A stretch of 64,000 bases of DNA, taken from positions 52,635-116,634 of the forward strand of contig NZ_LYMI01000005.1 of assembly GCF_001660815.1 (NCBI RefSeq), given 5' to 3'. Below the pieces are notes generated by a model. It had not been told where the DNA came from, made no database searches, and saw nothing but the letters and a program-made list of their open reading frames with translations. This document shows, one piece after another, positions 8,775 through 17,514 of the stretch. How positions within the stretch are numbered: position 1 is the stretch's first letter; every line of letters begins with the position of its first letter. The DNA is from Xanthomonas nasturtii. Lineage in GTDB: Bacteria > Pseudomonadota > Gammaproteobacteria > Xanthomonadales > Xanthomonadaceae. Both the position numbers and the translations under genes were made by a program.

Positions 8775-10812
8775 GGGCAGCAAGGATCGCATCGCATTGC
8801 TTCCTACGCCGTGTGGCGATTGCCAGGCTCGCCTTGTCTCCAGACGCATGTGCCCGCTTGATCAACACTTTGTTTTCATCGCGGCGATTACGCCAGAAGT
8901 CCTCGTGTTCAGGACTGATGGCAAGACAACTACAACCCACACATAACTCCAGATGGGCAACTTTGAGATTGGGCTTGGTCGCTGCGAATGTAGACGTGCC
9001 CGCACGCTGATTACACAGACTCTTTGACGGAAGCTGTGACGCCCAGCAGCGGCCATAAGGTGTGTTCCACAATGACACCTCATTCTCGTTAACGTAGCGG
9101 GCAGCGGTGTCGTCGTCCGACAAGCTTTCGTTGGTCAGCTCCAGGCTCAGTGCATTACGTACCGCACTTACAACCTTAGAGAATCCGCCGGCCATTGGGG
9201 CAGATGAGAAGGTTATGGAGCGAAGAACGTGTACCGCTGACATCGCCTGAGCATCCGAACAAGCTGAAACGAGCGTTGGGTCATTTCCTATGTAATATCG
9301 GCACGTGATCGCATCGTTTACATGTTTATAGTGCTCGCTGAGCGGTTTGAGCATACTGGGATTAGTTCGAAAAACGAACGTCGCAAAAGTTGGTCGCCAT
9401 TGATGCGGCCTAATTCGCCCTTTCTTGTAGACCTCATGCTCCTGTTCAGCGAGCATGCTAAAGTCTACCCAGTTCAGAAGAAACTCCCGCTGCAATCTTG
9501 CTAGGTAACCACTGCTCATGGACGTGACAGAAGCAGCGGTCGTGGGAAGCCCACCTTTCGCTCTCAGAGTGATAAAGAGTTCGGATTGACCACCGAGGTC
9601 GCGAAACTCTTTAAGAAGCTCGTTGAGCGCCAAAACAGCGCGCACTGTAGGAGGCTTGTAGTCAGCACCGACCGGTCTTGCGCCAATTAGCCAATCTGCC
9701 TGTCTAGGCCTCCCACGCTTTGCAGTCGTGGCTTCCACATAAAACATCTCTAACAATCCATCGGGAGTAACCGAGCTATGCAAACACGCCGGCCAACCAT
9801 TAGTTCGACTGGCTTTTGCGCGTAAGCTGAGTAGCTCATGGGCTCTCATACCTGTTCCCGCTTGCAGCACGATTGAGCAGGCTGCAACACACGTGACAAT
9901 TAAATAACGAAGTACGAGAAGCGGCTTGTCAAGAACAAAATTATCGCCTTCGGAATTCCGCCTGGTAGCCTTTTCACCAAGTAACAGTGATTCCTCGCCA
10001 TTAGGCATCGGTATCTGCATCTCCTTTGCGAACGCGTTGACCTTAGCGTACAACTCTAGACGATCAGCAACGCTAATCTCGTCCCAATCCTTTTTAAAAC
10101 CCCTGATGGTCAGAATCTTTCCTACTGCAACGCGTAGTGCTTCCACTGAGTGGTCCATAACGCGTAACGCCGCATTTAGTATCGGTATCGCAACCTCATC
10201 CGGAATTGCAGGTATGGTTTTACTTCCTCGTTTGAGTCCTAATTCTTTGTTCACTACTTCGTAGGGCGACTTGTCATCGTAAGGCGCAAGTTTGAGAGTC
10301 CTGGCACCTAGGCTGGACATTGCTAAGCGCTGCCTATAGATCAGAGTTAGAACATTGACAGATGGAATAACGCCAGCGTGGGTAGGCCTTCGTGAGGCGC
10401 CCCATTGTTCTGCATCCCTTGTTCCTGCTTCGTGCACTATAACTGCGTACTCAGCAAAGGCCCATGAGTCTCCTGTGTCCAGCTCGTCGAGATCCTTTAT
10501 GCCCTCATCAATCATGAAGCTCGCGAGGTCTCTTACTCCAATAAAGACCCTTTGTAGGCCGCCCGCAGTCGTAGCTGCAGATCTCTGCGGCATGTAAACC
10601 AGCGTCCATACGAAGCATTTAAGAGAGAAGAGAAGATCCTGATGTTCAGGAGCGAAAAGCGACTCCCCATTTATAAGAAGCTTGTCCCATCTCATCACCG
10701 CGTTCTTTTTTACTTGACCAGGAGTTTCATTGGGAAGCATCCAGACGCGAGCGTTAAAATCTGCACCTGCGAAAGTAAGTCGGCTCAGCTTTTTTCTTTC
10801 ATGTGTTGGCAT
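8764..10812 (-). CDS. Tyrosine recombinase 3 of a three-recombinase module
   Basis: A 682-residue protein with a C-terminal tyrosine recombinase domain. The box I arginine is in GTGMRAHELLSL, the HxxR motif is RPHQWRPTFA, and the terminal His and Tyr are in SEHYKHVNDAITCRYYIGND. A cysteine cluster (LCVGCSC) follows near the C-terminus and may bind metal. It starts 3 nt after the stop of recombinase 2, so the three genes form one operon. The family sometimes appears as TnpB-like or 'site-specific integrase' proteins in Tn554, RIT and GMT type elements, and I cannot choose between these by eye. The three enzymes probably act together in site-specific insertion into the radical SAM target. Confidence 0.78.
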   Translation of the reverse strand: MPTHERKKLSRLTFAGADFNARVWMLPNETPGQVKKNAVMRWDKLLINGESLFAPEHQDLLFSLKCFVWTLVYMPQRSAATTAGGLQRVFIGVRDLASFMIDEGIKDLDELDTGDSWAFAEYAVIVHEAGTRDAEQWGASRRPTHAGVIPSVNVLTLIYRQRLAMSSLGARTLKLAPYDDKSPYEVVNKELGLKRGSKTIPAIPDEVAIPILNAALRVMDHSVEALRVAVGKILTIRGFKKDWDEISVADRLELYAKVNAFAKEMQIPMPNGEESLLLGEKATRRNSEGDNFVLDKPLLVLRYLIVTCVAACSIVLQAGTGMRAHELLSLRAKASRTNGWPACLHSSVTPDGLLEMFYVEATTAKRGRPRQADWLIGARPVGADYKPPTVRAVLALNELLKEFRDLGGQSELFITLRAKGGLPTTAASVTSMSSGYLARLQREFLLNWVDFSMLAEQEHEVYKKGRIRPHQWRPTFATFVFRTNPSMLKPLSEHYKHVNDAITCRYYIGNDPTLVSACSDAQAMSAVHVLRSITFSSAPMAGGFSKVVSAVRNALSLELTNESLSDDDTAARYVNENEVSLWNTPYGRCWASQLPSKSLCNQRAGTSTFAATKPNLKVAHLELCVGCSCLAISPEHEDFWRNRRDENKVLIKRAHASGDKASLAIATRRRKQCDAILAALTP

Positions 10813-10815
10813 ATT

Positions 10816-12612
10816 CTATTCCAACGGCGGTATGGGATTGAGGGCTAATTGTTCCAGTCGCTTCACATTTGTCTTCTTAAGCGTGGATGCGAGAACTGAG
10901 CCAAGGCGGTCGTATGCATTCCCATACCGCTCTCTGAAACGCTGCGTGCCAAGAGTGCGGAGCGCTTCACCGTACCTCTCGAAAATTTGAATTCTGCGCC
11001 CGATGGAAACATCGTCATTCATTTCGACGGCAAGAGGACACGCCGGACACAATCCATAGCCAGTGCACATGCGCCCGTTAATTTGACCCGGCATTGGGCT
11101 TTGAAATGGATCCAGACATTGGTAGCCGGGTGACGCCGCAGATCGATCGCCGAAGTGACTGCGTGAGTCAACTTTCGCATTGCTATCGTGGTATCGAAAC
11201 TGTAAAGCCATGGCTCCAGCTAACGCTTCCTCGTCATTTCTGCGAGTTACTTTAGAACGGTAGTTGTTATGTGTGACCGAGACCGTGCTGTGTCCAAGGA
11301 GAACACGGACCTTCTCCGTATCTCCAAGTATCTCATTGAGGTACTCGGCCCCCGCTAACCGAATAGCGCTTGAGCCTGCGGCTTTGAGGCCTCGCTCCCT
11401 GAAGAACCTGGACTTCCTTTCGGCTGAAAGATTGTAGGTCCCACGGAGCGGTTGTCCCAGCGAGCGGATTGCTCCGATCTTTCTAGTCTTGAACTTGCAC
11501 GCGTACAGAAATAGGTCGTCACGTATTCGTTGGGGGGCGTGCGCTCGAAGGTGTTTGGTCCATCGCTCAACGAAGTCTATAACGTTGCAGGGATTGAACA
11601 ACTCGTCGCCTTTAAAGAACGAGCGATGAACCATGCCTTTTCCACGAATCTTTATACTCGACAGCTTGTACTTGTTTGAGAATAATCCTGAACACCTGTC
11701 AATGTTTGAGATACGCAAGCAGCACAGTGGTTGTTCGTTCCAATGCGTAAAGCACTGAAGGATGATGAAGGCAGGCAACAGGTCATTGATGCTTGGGCCG
11801 ATCAGCTTTGCAACACGCAGGTAACCCACCTCTTCCACGCGAAGAAAAAAATCAGGTTCGTGTTGCTTTAGCCATTTGCGCTCCGGAAGTATGCCTCCAT
11901 ACTTGACTATCGCTTGAGCGCATAGTCCCTCGAGAGTGTTTTGGAGGCCTGAATTAATTTTGATGAGAGAAAGATTGTGATCTATCTGTGTAAGCGAGGC
12001 ATCCAATTCTCTGAAAATTTGCTCATGTGCCTCTATCGCGGCTCTCATCAACCTCAAAAAATGGTCTTGTGATATCGCTTCTTTTTCTCTGCCTTCGTTT
12101 CCGCGCGGATTGTCTCCAGGCCACGGATTTATCGGAACATCATGCTGGATGCCCAGCTTTGACAGCTTCGGAGAAAGCCGTGCAATCATCTTGCGAAGCG
12201 CACTCAGCTTGTGCATCCTATCGGAATAGCCCCAAACGCTTTTTTTTCCATCTCTTCCTCTGCTCAGCCATTGTGTAAAGTCGTGAAAAGTTGCTCGATC
12301 AAGGCTACGCAGCTCGGCGTTAGGGGAGGTTTCGTTCAAGTATTGAATAATGCCGTAGCGAAGCGATCGGTGCGTTCCGTTCCGAGTTGTTGCTCTTTCT
12401 GATGCAAGGATGGCAAGTGTTGCATCAATGAGATCTTCGGCGATTTGAGAGAGACCAGCCCATCCGGAAAAGTCGTAAAGCTTGATATCTTCATCGAGTG
12501 GCCCTTCGCACTGAAAGTGCAGTAGTCCTTTTTTCTCAACTCGAGAGAAGCGCACTTGAGTAGGACCGAATGAATTCTGGTCGGACTCCGTTCGAAATCG
12601 CGTACGTTTCAT
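10816..12612 (-). CDS. Tyrosine recombinase 2 of a three-recombinase module
   Basis: The start at 12612 (MKRTRFRTESDQ) gives 598 residues and makes a 4-bp ATGA overlap with recombinase 1. The longer open frame to 12798 lies wholly inside recombinase 1 and is rejected. The recombinase core near residues 440-510 includes SAIRLAGAEYLNEIL, LLGHSTVSVTHNNY (His and nucleophile Tyr) and a following basic segment. The usual HxxR histidine is not obvious. A cysteine cluster (MCTGYGLCPACPLA) lies at about 530-545 and may be a zinc site. Size and position match TnpB/GmtZ-like large partners. Confidence 0.75.
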   Translation of the reverse strand: MKRTRFRTESDQNSFGPTQVRFSRVEKKGLLHFQCEGPLDEDIKLYDFSGWAGLSQIAEDLIDATLAILASERATTRNGTHRSLRYGIIQYLNETSPNAELRSLDRATFHDFTQWLSRGRDGKKSVWGYSDRMHKLSALRKMIARLSPKLSKLGIQHDVPINPWPGDNPRGNEGREKEAISQDHFLRLMRAAIEAHEQIFRELDASLTQIDHNLSLIKINSGLQNTLEGLCAQAIVKYGGILPERKWLKQHEPDFFLRVEEVGYLRVAKLIGPSINDLLPAFIILQCFTHWNEQPLCCLRISNIDRCSGLFSNKYKLSSIKIRGKGMVHRSFFKGDELFNPCNVIDFVERWTKHLRAHAPQRIRDDLFLYACKFKTRKIGAIRSLGQPLRGTYNLSAERKSRFFRERGLKAAGSSAIRLAGAEYLNEILGDTEKVRVLLGHSTVSVTHNNYRSKVTRRNDEEALAGAMALQFRYHDSNAKVDSRSHFGDRSAASPGYQCLDPFQSPMPGQINGRMCTGYGLCPACPLAVEMNDDVSIGRRIQIFERYGEALRTLGTQRFRERYGNAYDRLGSVLASTLKKTNVKRLEQLALNPIPPLE

Positions 12613-13895
12613 TTTACGTACCCATCCAGTGCATTCATTAGATGGCGTTGAGCCTTCTCGGATAGCTCCTCTTCTAGAAGCAGGCTCGCGTTTAGGTATG
12701 TTTGTTCTGTGGTAGATCTGTTTGCATGTCCAAGAAGCGCCTGAACTTTCTTGGCCGGGTCGGGATTTCCCGCACGCGCTTCCAGGATGAAGTGCCACAA
12801 AGCAAAAGAATGTCTACAAGCGTGCGGGGACGGGATACTGTTGTTTCCGGTTTCTCCAACTGCACGTATTGCGGCGTGCCTCATTGTCTTTCTGAAGTTA
12901 TTTGCTGTTAGCGGTTGACCACGAGAATAACGAGCAACCGCATGATTGACGAAGACCTGGTTATGCTGTGCCTTTCCTTTCGAAGCGAGTAAGGCGTCGG
13001 CACGCTCGGTAGAAACATAGATGCTTAGTTCTGCCAATAGCCAAATAGGGACAATGAGTTTTCGATGCGCTCCTCCTTTTCCCATTACTTGTATGTGGCA
13101 AGCTGCAAGGGAATTCTCCTTACCGACTTTTTGAAATGGCAAATCGCTAATCTTGATTGATAGCGCCTCTGAGATCCGGGCACCGGTATTCAGCAAGAAG
13201 GCAAACAAGAGGCGATCTCGAGTCAGGACTTGCGTTTTTTCACTGGGCATCTGGCCAAGATTTTTGCTAATTGCCTCTACAAGGTCCGTGGCAATATGTT
13301 TCACCAGCGCATCTGTTGCAGGTGTCTTTGGCACTTGAACGTCCGGTGCTATGACACGCTTTTCGATTCCTCTTTGCAGGACCTTTGCGATCTTGAAGCG
13401 ATTCTTCAAACGCCCATTATTCTGCAGATAATGGAAGAGCCGCTTTGCGGTCGAGACCCGCTTGATGACCGTCCGATCTGCGTAATTCAGAGATGTCTGC
13501 GGACTCACTACGTACAACATGCTATCGGCATACTGCTGGAGAAGCTCTTCCGAAAACTCTGCAAGAGTTGTTCTGATTTCGTTGGCGAAGAGAAGGAGGT
13601 CAACCAAGTCTTCAGCGTTAGCCTTACTTGTATTGGACTGGTGGCGAAGTTTTGGCCTACCCAGCAGGCTGACGTTCTCCGAAATCAAGAAGTCATAGAC
13701 GTCGGGGATAGGGACTGACGTACGTCTATCGACTACGAAGTAGAAGCCCGCGGGAAGCGCGGCGGTAGACCCCAGCAAGTGACGCGCCTGCCCACGGGCA
13801 GGCAGAGCAACCGTTTGGGCGATCTGAGGCTGGTAGATATCCAAGACTGCTTCTCCCGGGGGCCGGAACGAAGAAATCACGGCCTTGAGGATCAT
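12609..13895 (-). CDS. Tyrosine recombinase 1 (XerC/D-like integrase) of a three-recombinase module
   Basis: A 428-residue site-specific recombinase with the full catalytic set: Arg in LLNTGARISEALS, HxxR in SPHACRHSFALW, and LLGHANRSTTEQTYL carrying the third-box His and the nucleophile Tyr. The N-terminal half should be the core-binding SAM-like domain. It is the first gene of the three-gene operon and lies about 150 bp from the island's right end at the broken radical SAM gene, as expected for the integrase nearest the attachment site. It resembles TnpA of Tn554-like elements and the first gene of RIT or GMT trios. Confidence 0.85.
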   Translation of the reverse strand: MILKAVISSFRPPGEAVLDIYQPQIAQTVALPARGQARHLLGSTAALPAGFYFVVDRRTSVPIPDVYDFLISENVSLLGRPKLRHQSNTSKANAEDLVDLLLFANEIRTTLAEFSEELLQQYADSMLYVVSPQTSLNYADRTVIKRVSTAKRLFHYLQNNGRLKNRFKIAKVLQRGIEKRVIAPDVQVPKTPATDALVKHIATDLVEAISKNLGQMPSEKTQVLTRDRLLFAFLLNTGARISEALSIKISDLPFQKVGKENSLAACHIQVMGKGGAHRKLIVPIWLLAELSIYVSTERADALLASKGKAQHNQVFVNHAVARYSRGQPLTANNFRKTMRHAAIRAVGETGNNSIPSPHACRHSFALWHFILEARAGNPDPAKKVQALLGHANRSTTEQTYLNASLLLEEELSEKAQRHLMNALDGYVK

Positions 13896-14050
13896 GCAAT
13901 CTAGCGAGCGGCCAACATCGGGCCAAGTTGAACACTCTCGACCAAGGCTTCGGGACCTAGCTTAGTTCGTTCAGTGTTCCATCTCAACGAAAGCGTTGCT
14001 AACCAACGTTCAACGCAGCCCTACGTTGTGAACACTCTACCAAAACACCA
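13896..14050. repeat. Right end of the inserted element, with clustered short direct and inverted repeats
   Basis: Between recombinase 1 and the broken host gene lie two copies of GAACACTCT exactly 100 bp apart (13930-13938 and 14030-14038), with AGTGTTC inverted at 13973-13979. Between them are three CAACG copies (13985, 14004, 14011) and two CGTTG copies (13994, 14024). They form the inverted pairs CAACG-AAAG-CGTTG (13985-13998) and CAACG-8 nt-CGTTG (14011-14028). Such clustered sites suit recombinase binding at an attachment end. Homology to the radical SAM gene starts at about 14052, so the crossover is close to 14046-14054. Confidence 0.55.
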
Positions 14051-14330
14051 TACCATGTTCGCAGCCGCGATACGGGTTGACCGATTGCGAGAATCCGATA
14101 TCCGGCGACTGGTTGCGGCTGATGATGCTGCGCGCGGTTTCCTCGGTGACCTGCGTGCGCAATGCCGGGGTAGCGAACTCGTCGCTGTCGTCGGCGTACC
14201 AGCCATCGTCCACCGCCTGCGGGGTGGTGACCTCGAATCGCCCCGGCAGGTGGCCGGTCGCACCACGGCCCTTGATCGCACTTGCCATCGCGGCATCGTA
14301 CGGCCGCAGCGTCTCACCCGCAGCGACCAC
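14037..14330 (-). pseudogene. Host PA0069-family radical SAM gene, 5' fragment cut by the island
   Basis: The frame from a GTG at 14330 encodes about 92 native residues, including [32 protein letters not shown] and RGCEHG, then MVFW and a stop contributed by the island. An intact protein would continue with the CVYC iron-sulfur motif, so this fragment has lost its active site and more than two-thirds of its length. Its high-GC codon use matches the flanking core genes. The related full-length gene at 6998-8098 shows where the break falls, directly after the GCEHG codons. Confidence 0.88.
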
Positions 14331-14424
14331 GCGTTCAACCCGCTGAAGCTTTCAGACCTTTGCGGCGCCGCCGCGTTCGCCAGGCGGTCATCGCAGCGGC
14401 GCGTGCGGCCCGTAGAATCCGCGC

Positions 14425-15885
14425 ATGCTCGCATTTGCTCAGGGCGCGTGGGAGTGGCTGGCCAACACTCCCCATCTCGAAGCGCTCCTTCTCGCCGCCT
14501 ACGTGCTGTACCTGCTGTGGATCGCCGGCTGGATCGTGCTGCAAAAGCGCGAGCCGGTGGCCACGCTCAGTTGGGTGTTGTCGCTGGCCGCGTTGCCCTA
14601 CCTGGGCTTGCTGATCTATTACTGGCTCGGCCCGCAAAAGGTGAAACGGCAGCGCCTGCGCCGCGGCCGCTCGCGTTCGGGCATGGAGAGTTACAGCAGC
14701 GTCTGCCCACCCGACGCCGACTGCACCGAGCTGGCCAAGATCGCCCAGTCCACCACCGGCCTGGCGCCCAGCACTGCCACCGAAGTGCACTGGCTGGTGG
14801 ATGGCGCTGCGACCTATGCCGCAATCGTCGAAGCGATCCGGCATGCACGCGATCATATCCATCTGGAGTACTACATCTTCCAGCCCGACCACAGCGGTAC
14901 CGCGATCTGCGATGCGCTGATGGAACGTGCCCGCGCCGGGGTCAAGGTGCGCCTGCTGATGGATGCGGTGGGCTCCTCGGCGATGACGCGGCGCGCGTTG
15001 CGCACGCTGCGCGCGGCAGGCGTGGAAACCGCCTGGTTCCACCCCTCGCAATTTCTCAAACCGTTCAAGCGGCCGTGGTTGAACCTGCGCACCCACCGCA
15101 AGGTGATCGTCATCGATGGCCGGATCGGCTTCACCGGCGGCATCAACGTCACCGACGACGAGAACGAGCAGGTGCGCAGCGATGCCTACCGCGATCTGCA
15201 CGTGCGCCTGCAGGGTCATGTGGTGCGCAGCCTGCAGCTGGTGTTTCTGGAAGACTGGCTCTACGCCACCGGCCAGGGACGCACGGCCTTCCAGGGCCAG
15301 CAGCTGTGGCCGGACGATGTCCCCACACGCGCGCAAGGCACGGTGGATGCACAGGTGCTGGTGTCCGGACCTGATTCGTCGTGGGAAGCCATCCATCGCC
15401 TGATGGTCGCGGCCATCCACGAGGCCAAGCACCGGGTGTGGCTGGTCACCCCGTACTTTGTTCCCGGCGAAGCGGCGCGCATGGCGCTGACCTCGGCCGC
15501 GCTCGGCGGGCTGGACGTGCGCCTGCTGGTGCCACGGGTGAGCGACTCGCGCCTGGTCACCTATGCGGCGCGTTCGTATTTCGACGAGCTGCTCGAAGCC
15601 GGTGTGCGCATCTACGAATACGGCCCGCGCATGCTGCACACCAAGGCGCTGCTGGCCGATGACGAGGTCTGCATCGTTGGCAGCGCCAATTTCGACAGCC
15701 GCAGCTTCCGGCTGAATTTCGAGTTGTCGATGCTGTTCCGCGACCAGGCAGTGGCGGCAGAGATGGCCGGGCTGATCGGCACCGATCTGCAACAGGCGCG
15801 CGAAGTCCGCTTCGTGCGGCACCGGCCGTTGTTGCGGTCACGCCTGCCGGAGGCGTTCGCGCGGCTGTTGTCGCCGCTGCTCTGA
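14425..15885 (+). CDS. cls: Cardiolipin synthase
   Basis: A 486-residue inner-membrane phospholipase D superfamily enzyme that joins two phosphatidylglycerols (or PG plus another donor) to make cardiolipin. Two N-terminal membrane helices span about residues 15-70. Two HKD motifs are visible: HRKVIVIDGRIGFTGGIN (about 228-245) and LHTKALLADDEVCIVGSANFD (about 408-428). Length is normal for ClsA-type enzymes. The start follows the broken radical SAM gene divergently by 94 bp. Confidence 0.92.
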   Translation: MLAFAQGAWEWLANTPHLEALLLAAYVLYLLWIAGWIVLQKREPVATLSWVLSLAALPYLGLLIYYWLGPQKVKRQRLRRGRSRSGMESYSSVCPPDADCTELAKIAQSTTGLAPSTATEVHWLVDGAATYAAIVEAIRHARDHIHLEYYIFQPDHSGTAICDALMERARAGVKVRLLMDAVGSSAMTRRALRTLRAAGVETAWFHPSQFLKPFKRPWLNLRTHRKVIVIDGRIGFTGGINVTDDENEQVRSDAYRDLHVRLQGHVVRSLQLVFLEDWLYATGQGRTAFQGQQLWPDDVPTRAQGTVDAQVLVSGPDSSWEAIHRLMVAAIHEAKHRVWLVTPYFVPGEAARMALTSAALGGLDVRLLVPRVSDSRLVTYAARSYFDELLEAGVRIYEYGPRMLHTKALLADDEVCIVGSANFDSRSFRLNFELSMLFRDQAVAAEMAGLIGTDLQQAREVRFVRHRPLLRSRLPEAFARLLSPLL

Positions 15886-15960
15886 CCAGCGGCGCGGCGC
15901 ACACGTGGAACCGCGCCGTGCCCGGCGCTACACTGCCGCCACTCAACGGGGGAGCTCGTC

Positions 15961-16230
15961 ATGCACTGGCTGTTTCTGCTTATGGCACTGGGCGCGCTGG
16001 TGCTGGCCTTCAGTACGCCGCACGTGTGGTTGCTGGTGGTGTCGCTGGTGGTCGCGCTGCTGCTGCTGCTGTTGTGGACGCGCGGCTGGTTCGCCTCGCG
16101 CATGGACGATACGCAGCGCGATACCAGCAGCATAATCGACCCGGCCGAGCTGCGCCGCCTGCGCGCGCTGGCCGAAGCGCGCAAGTCGGCCGCCGTGGCC
16201 GCAGCACGTGACGGCGAGCCGCAGGCTTGA
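15961..16230 (+). CDS. Small inner-membrane protein, function unknown
   Basis: An 89-residue protein with two closely spaced hydrophobic helices at about residues 2-18 and 22-42, then a charged, Ala/Arg-rich cytoplasmic tail. GGGGGAG lies about 6 nt upstream of the start. It ends 10 bp before pdxJ on the same strand and is probably co-transcribed with it. I do not recognise a family. Confidence 0.7.
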   Translation: MHWLFLLMALGALVLAFSTPHVWLLVVSLVVALLLLLLWTRGWFASRMDDTQRDTSSIIDPAELRRLRALAEARKSAAVAAARDGEPQA

Positions 16231-16240
16231 CCACAAGCGT

Positions 16241-17008
16241 ATGACCACCCAGCTCAGCGTCAACGTCAACAAGATCGCGGTCCTGCGCAATTCGCGCGGC
16301 GGGACCGACCCGGATGTGGTGCAGGCCGCACGGACCTGCATCGCGGCCGGTGCGCACGGCATCACCGTGCACCCGCGACCGGACCAGCGGCATATCCGTG
16401 CCGGCGACGTGCTGGCACTGAGTGCGCTGACGCGCGCGCACGCGGTCGAATTCAACATAGAAGGCAACCCGTTCGCACCGCCGCGCGCCGGTTACCCGGG
16501 GCTGCTGGAGTTGTGCCGGGCCACGCGCCCGCAACAGGTCACCCTGGTGCCCGATGGCGACGGGCAGCTCACCTCCGACCACGGCTTCGATTTCGCGCAG
16601 GACACCACGCAACTTGCCGTGTTGATCGCCGCGTTCAAGGATCACGGTAGCCGTGTCAGCCTGTTCGTCGACGCGGGTAACCCGGACATCGCCCATGCAG
16701 CCGCACTCGGTGCAGACCGCATCGAGTTGTACACCGGCCCCTATGCAGATGCGCATGCGAGCGGGCAAGCGGATGCAGCGCTCGCACTGTTCGCCGCTGC
16801 CGCACAGCGCGCCAGCGCCGCCGGCCTGGGCATCAATGCCGGGCATGATTTAGCGCAAACCAACCTTGGCGATTTTCTCGCCACTGTCCCGGGCGTGCTG
16901 GAAGTGTCGATCGGCCACGCCTTGATCAGCGAAGCCTTGTATCAAGGGCTGGATGCGACCGTGCGTGCCTACGTCGACATTCTGCGCGGTGGTCGCGTCA
17001 CCACCTGA
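16241..17008 (+). CDS. pdxJ: Pyridoxine 5'-phosphate synthase
   Basis: A 255-residue TIM-barrel enzyme that condenses 3-amino-2-oxopropyl phosphate with 1-deoxyxylulose 5-phosphate to give pyridoxine 5'-phosphate in the DXP-dependent vitamin B6 pathway. Family features are [17 protein letters not shown] at the N-terminus, [22 protein letters not shown], and the C-terminal [12 protein letters not shown]. The ATG at 16241 is preferred over the frame start at 16208, which would overlap the upstream gene. Many PdxJ proteins begin with VN(I)DHVATLR; here the His-Val is Lys-Ile, a common variant. Confidence 0.95.
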   Translation: MTTQLSVNVNKIAVLRNSRGGTDPDVVQAARTCIAAGAHGITVHPRPDQRHIRAGDVLALSALTRAHAVEFNIEGNPFAPPRAGYPGLLELCRATRPQQVTLVPDGDGQLTSDHGFDFAQDTTQLAVLIAAFKDHGSRVSLFVDAGNPDIAHAAALGADRIELYTGPYADAHASGQADAALALFAAAAQRASAAGLGINAGHDLAQTNLGDFLATVPGVLEVSIGHALISEALYQGLDATVRAYVDILRGGRVTT

Positions 17009-17205
17009 GTTTGCGGGCGAATGCCCGCGTTCGATCACCGTCCGGCTCGATCAGCTGGCAATCCGCTGTGTTGGCGACACCTCACCTGAGCGTGAGGTGC
17101 GCGTCGCTCAAGAGATTGACGACGTATCGTCTCATTCGCCACTTCAAGCCGCTATCGACGAGTACTGACGTTGGTCTCCCGCCTTTTGCGTCTAAGCATC
17201 CGAGA

Positions 17206-17236
17206 CGCGATGCGGCGCTAGGGCAACCGCATCGCG
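17206..17236. repeat. Perfect 10-bp inverted repeat downstream of pdxJ
   Basis: CGCGATGCGG (17206-17215) and CCGCATCGCG (17227-17236) are exact complements with an 11-nt loop. No T-run follows on either strand, so it is not a classic terminator. It lies about 200 bp past pdxJ and may be a transcript-stabilising hairpin or a REP-type remnant. Confidence 0.55.
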
Positions 17237-17282
17237 CGGTGTCGCACTGACTGCTCTGCGTCGATAGCGAGGCAGCACACCA

Positions 17283-17394
17283 TTACTGCACGAACGCGAT
17301 GTGCTGCACCTGCGCGTTCCTTGCTGCTGCCAGTACGCCGGCCATCACTGCGTACTCGGCCTCTGCACTGTCGGCGATGCGATGCAATCAACAT
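17283..17394 (-). pseudogene. Decayed C-terminal fragment of a third exbD
   Basis: On the minus strand a short frame ending at TAA (17283-17285) reads RIADSAEAEYAVMAGVLAAA and then RNAQVQHIAFVQ. This matches the last ~32 residues of ExbD2 next to it ([20 protein letters not shown], then [13 protein letters not shown]). An in-frame stop precedes it at about 17395, and it lies beyond the exbD2 terminator, so it cannot be expressed as ExbD. It is best read as the remnant of a duplicated exbD gene. Confidence 0.75.
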
Positions 17395-17442
17395 CGCTGC
17401 GTCACAGTTGCGTTCAAAGCCACCACGCCAGGCACCAGGCAT

Positions 17443-17472
17443 AAAAAAACGCCACCGTTTCCGATGGCGTTG
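17443..17472 (-). terminator. Rho-independent terminator of the tonB-exb genes
   Basis: On the minus strand a stem (ACGCCA pairing with TGGCGT, arms at 17449-17454 and 17465-17470, extended imperfectly) is followed by TTTTTTT. It lies about 45 nt past the exbD2 stop. Confidence 0.8.
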
Positions 17473-17514
17473 CAGTCGCGTCATGACTGTTGTGTTGCGG
17501 TCTTGCAGATACGT

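Larger units (their letters stand above)
1..14050. mobile_element. Integrative island with three tyrosine recombinases, radical SAM gene and ssp operon (left end outside)
   Basis: The right end is set by interruption of the host radical SAM gene near 14050. The left end should adjoin the missing 3' two-thirds of that gene, which is not seen in 1-6997, so the element probably continues past the left edge. Contents are recombinase operon, small partner protein, complete radical SAM homologue, sspABCD and a further ATPase-like gene. An alternative is that only about 7840-14050 is the element, supplying a new 5' end to the host radical SAM gene. The atypical composition across all of 6998-8098 argues against that. 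Confidence 0.6.

Noticed and set aside
12613..12798. N-terminal extension of recombinase 2
   Set aside because: It lies inside recombinase 1. The ATGA overlap at 12612 gives a better start.
13985..14028. CAACG/CGTTG repeats as a CRISPR-like array
   Set aside because: Units are only 5 bp, irregularly spaced, and sit at the element end with no cas genes.
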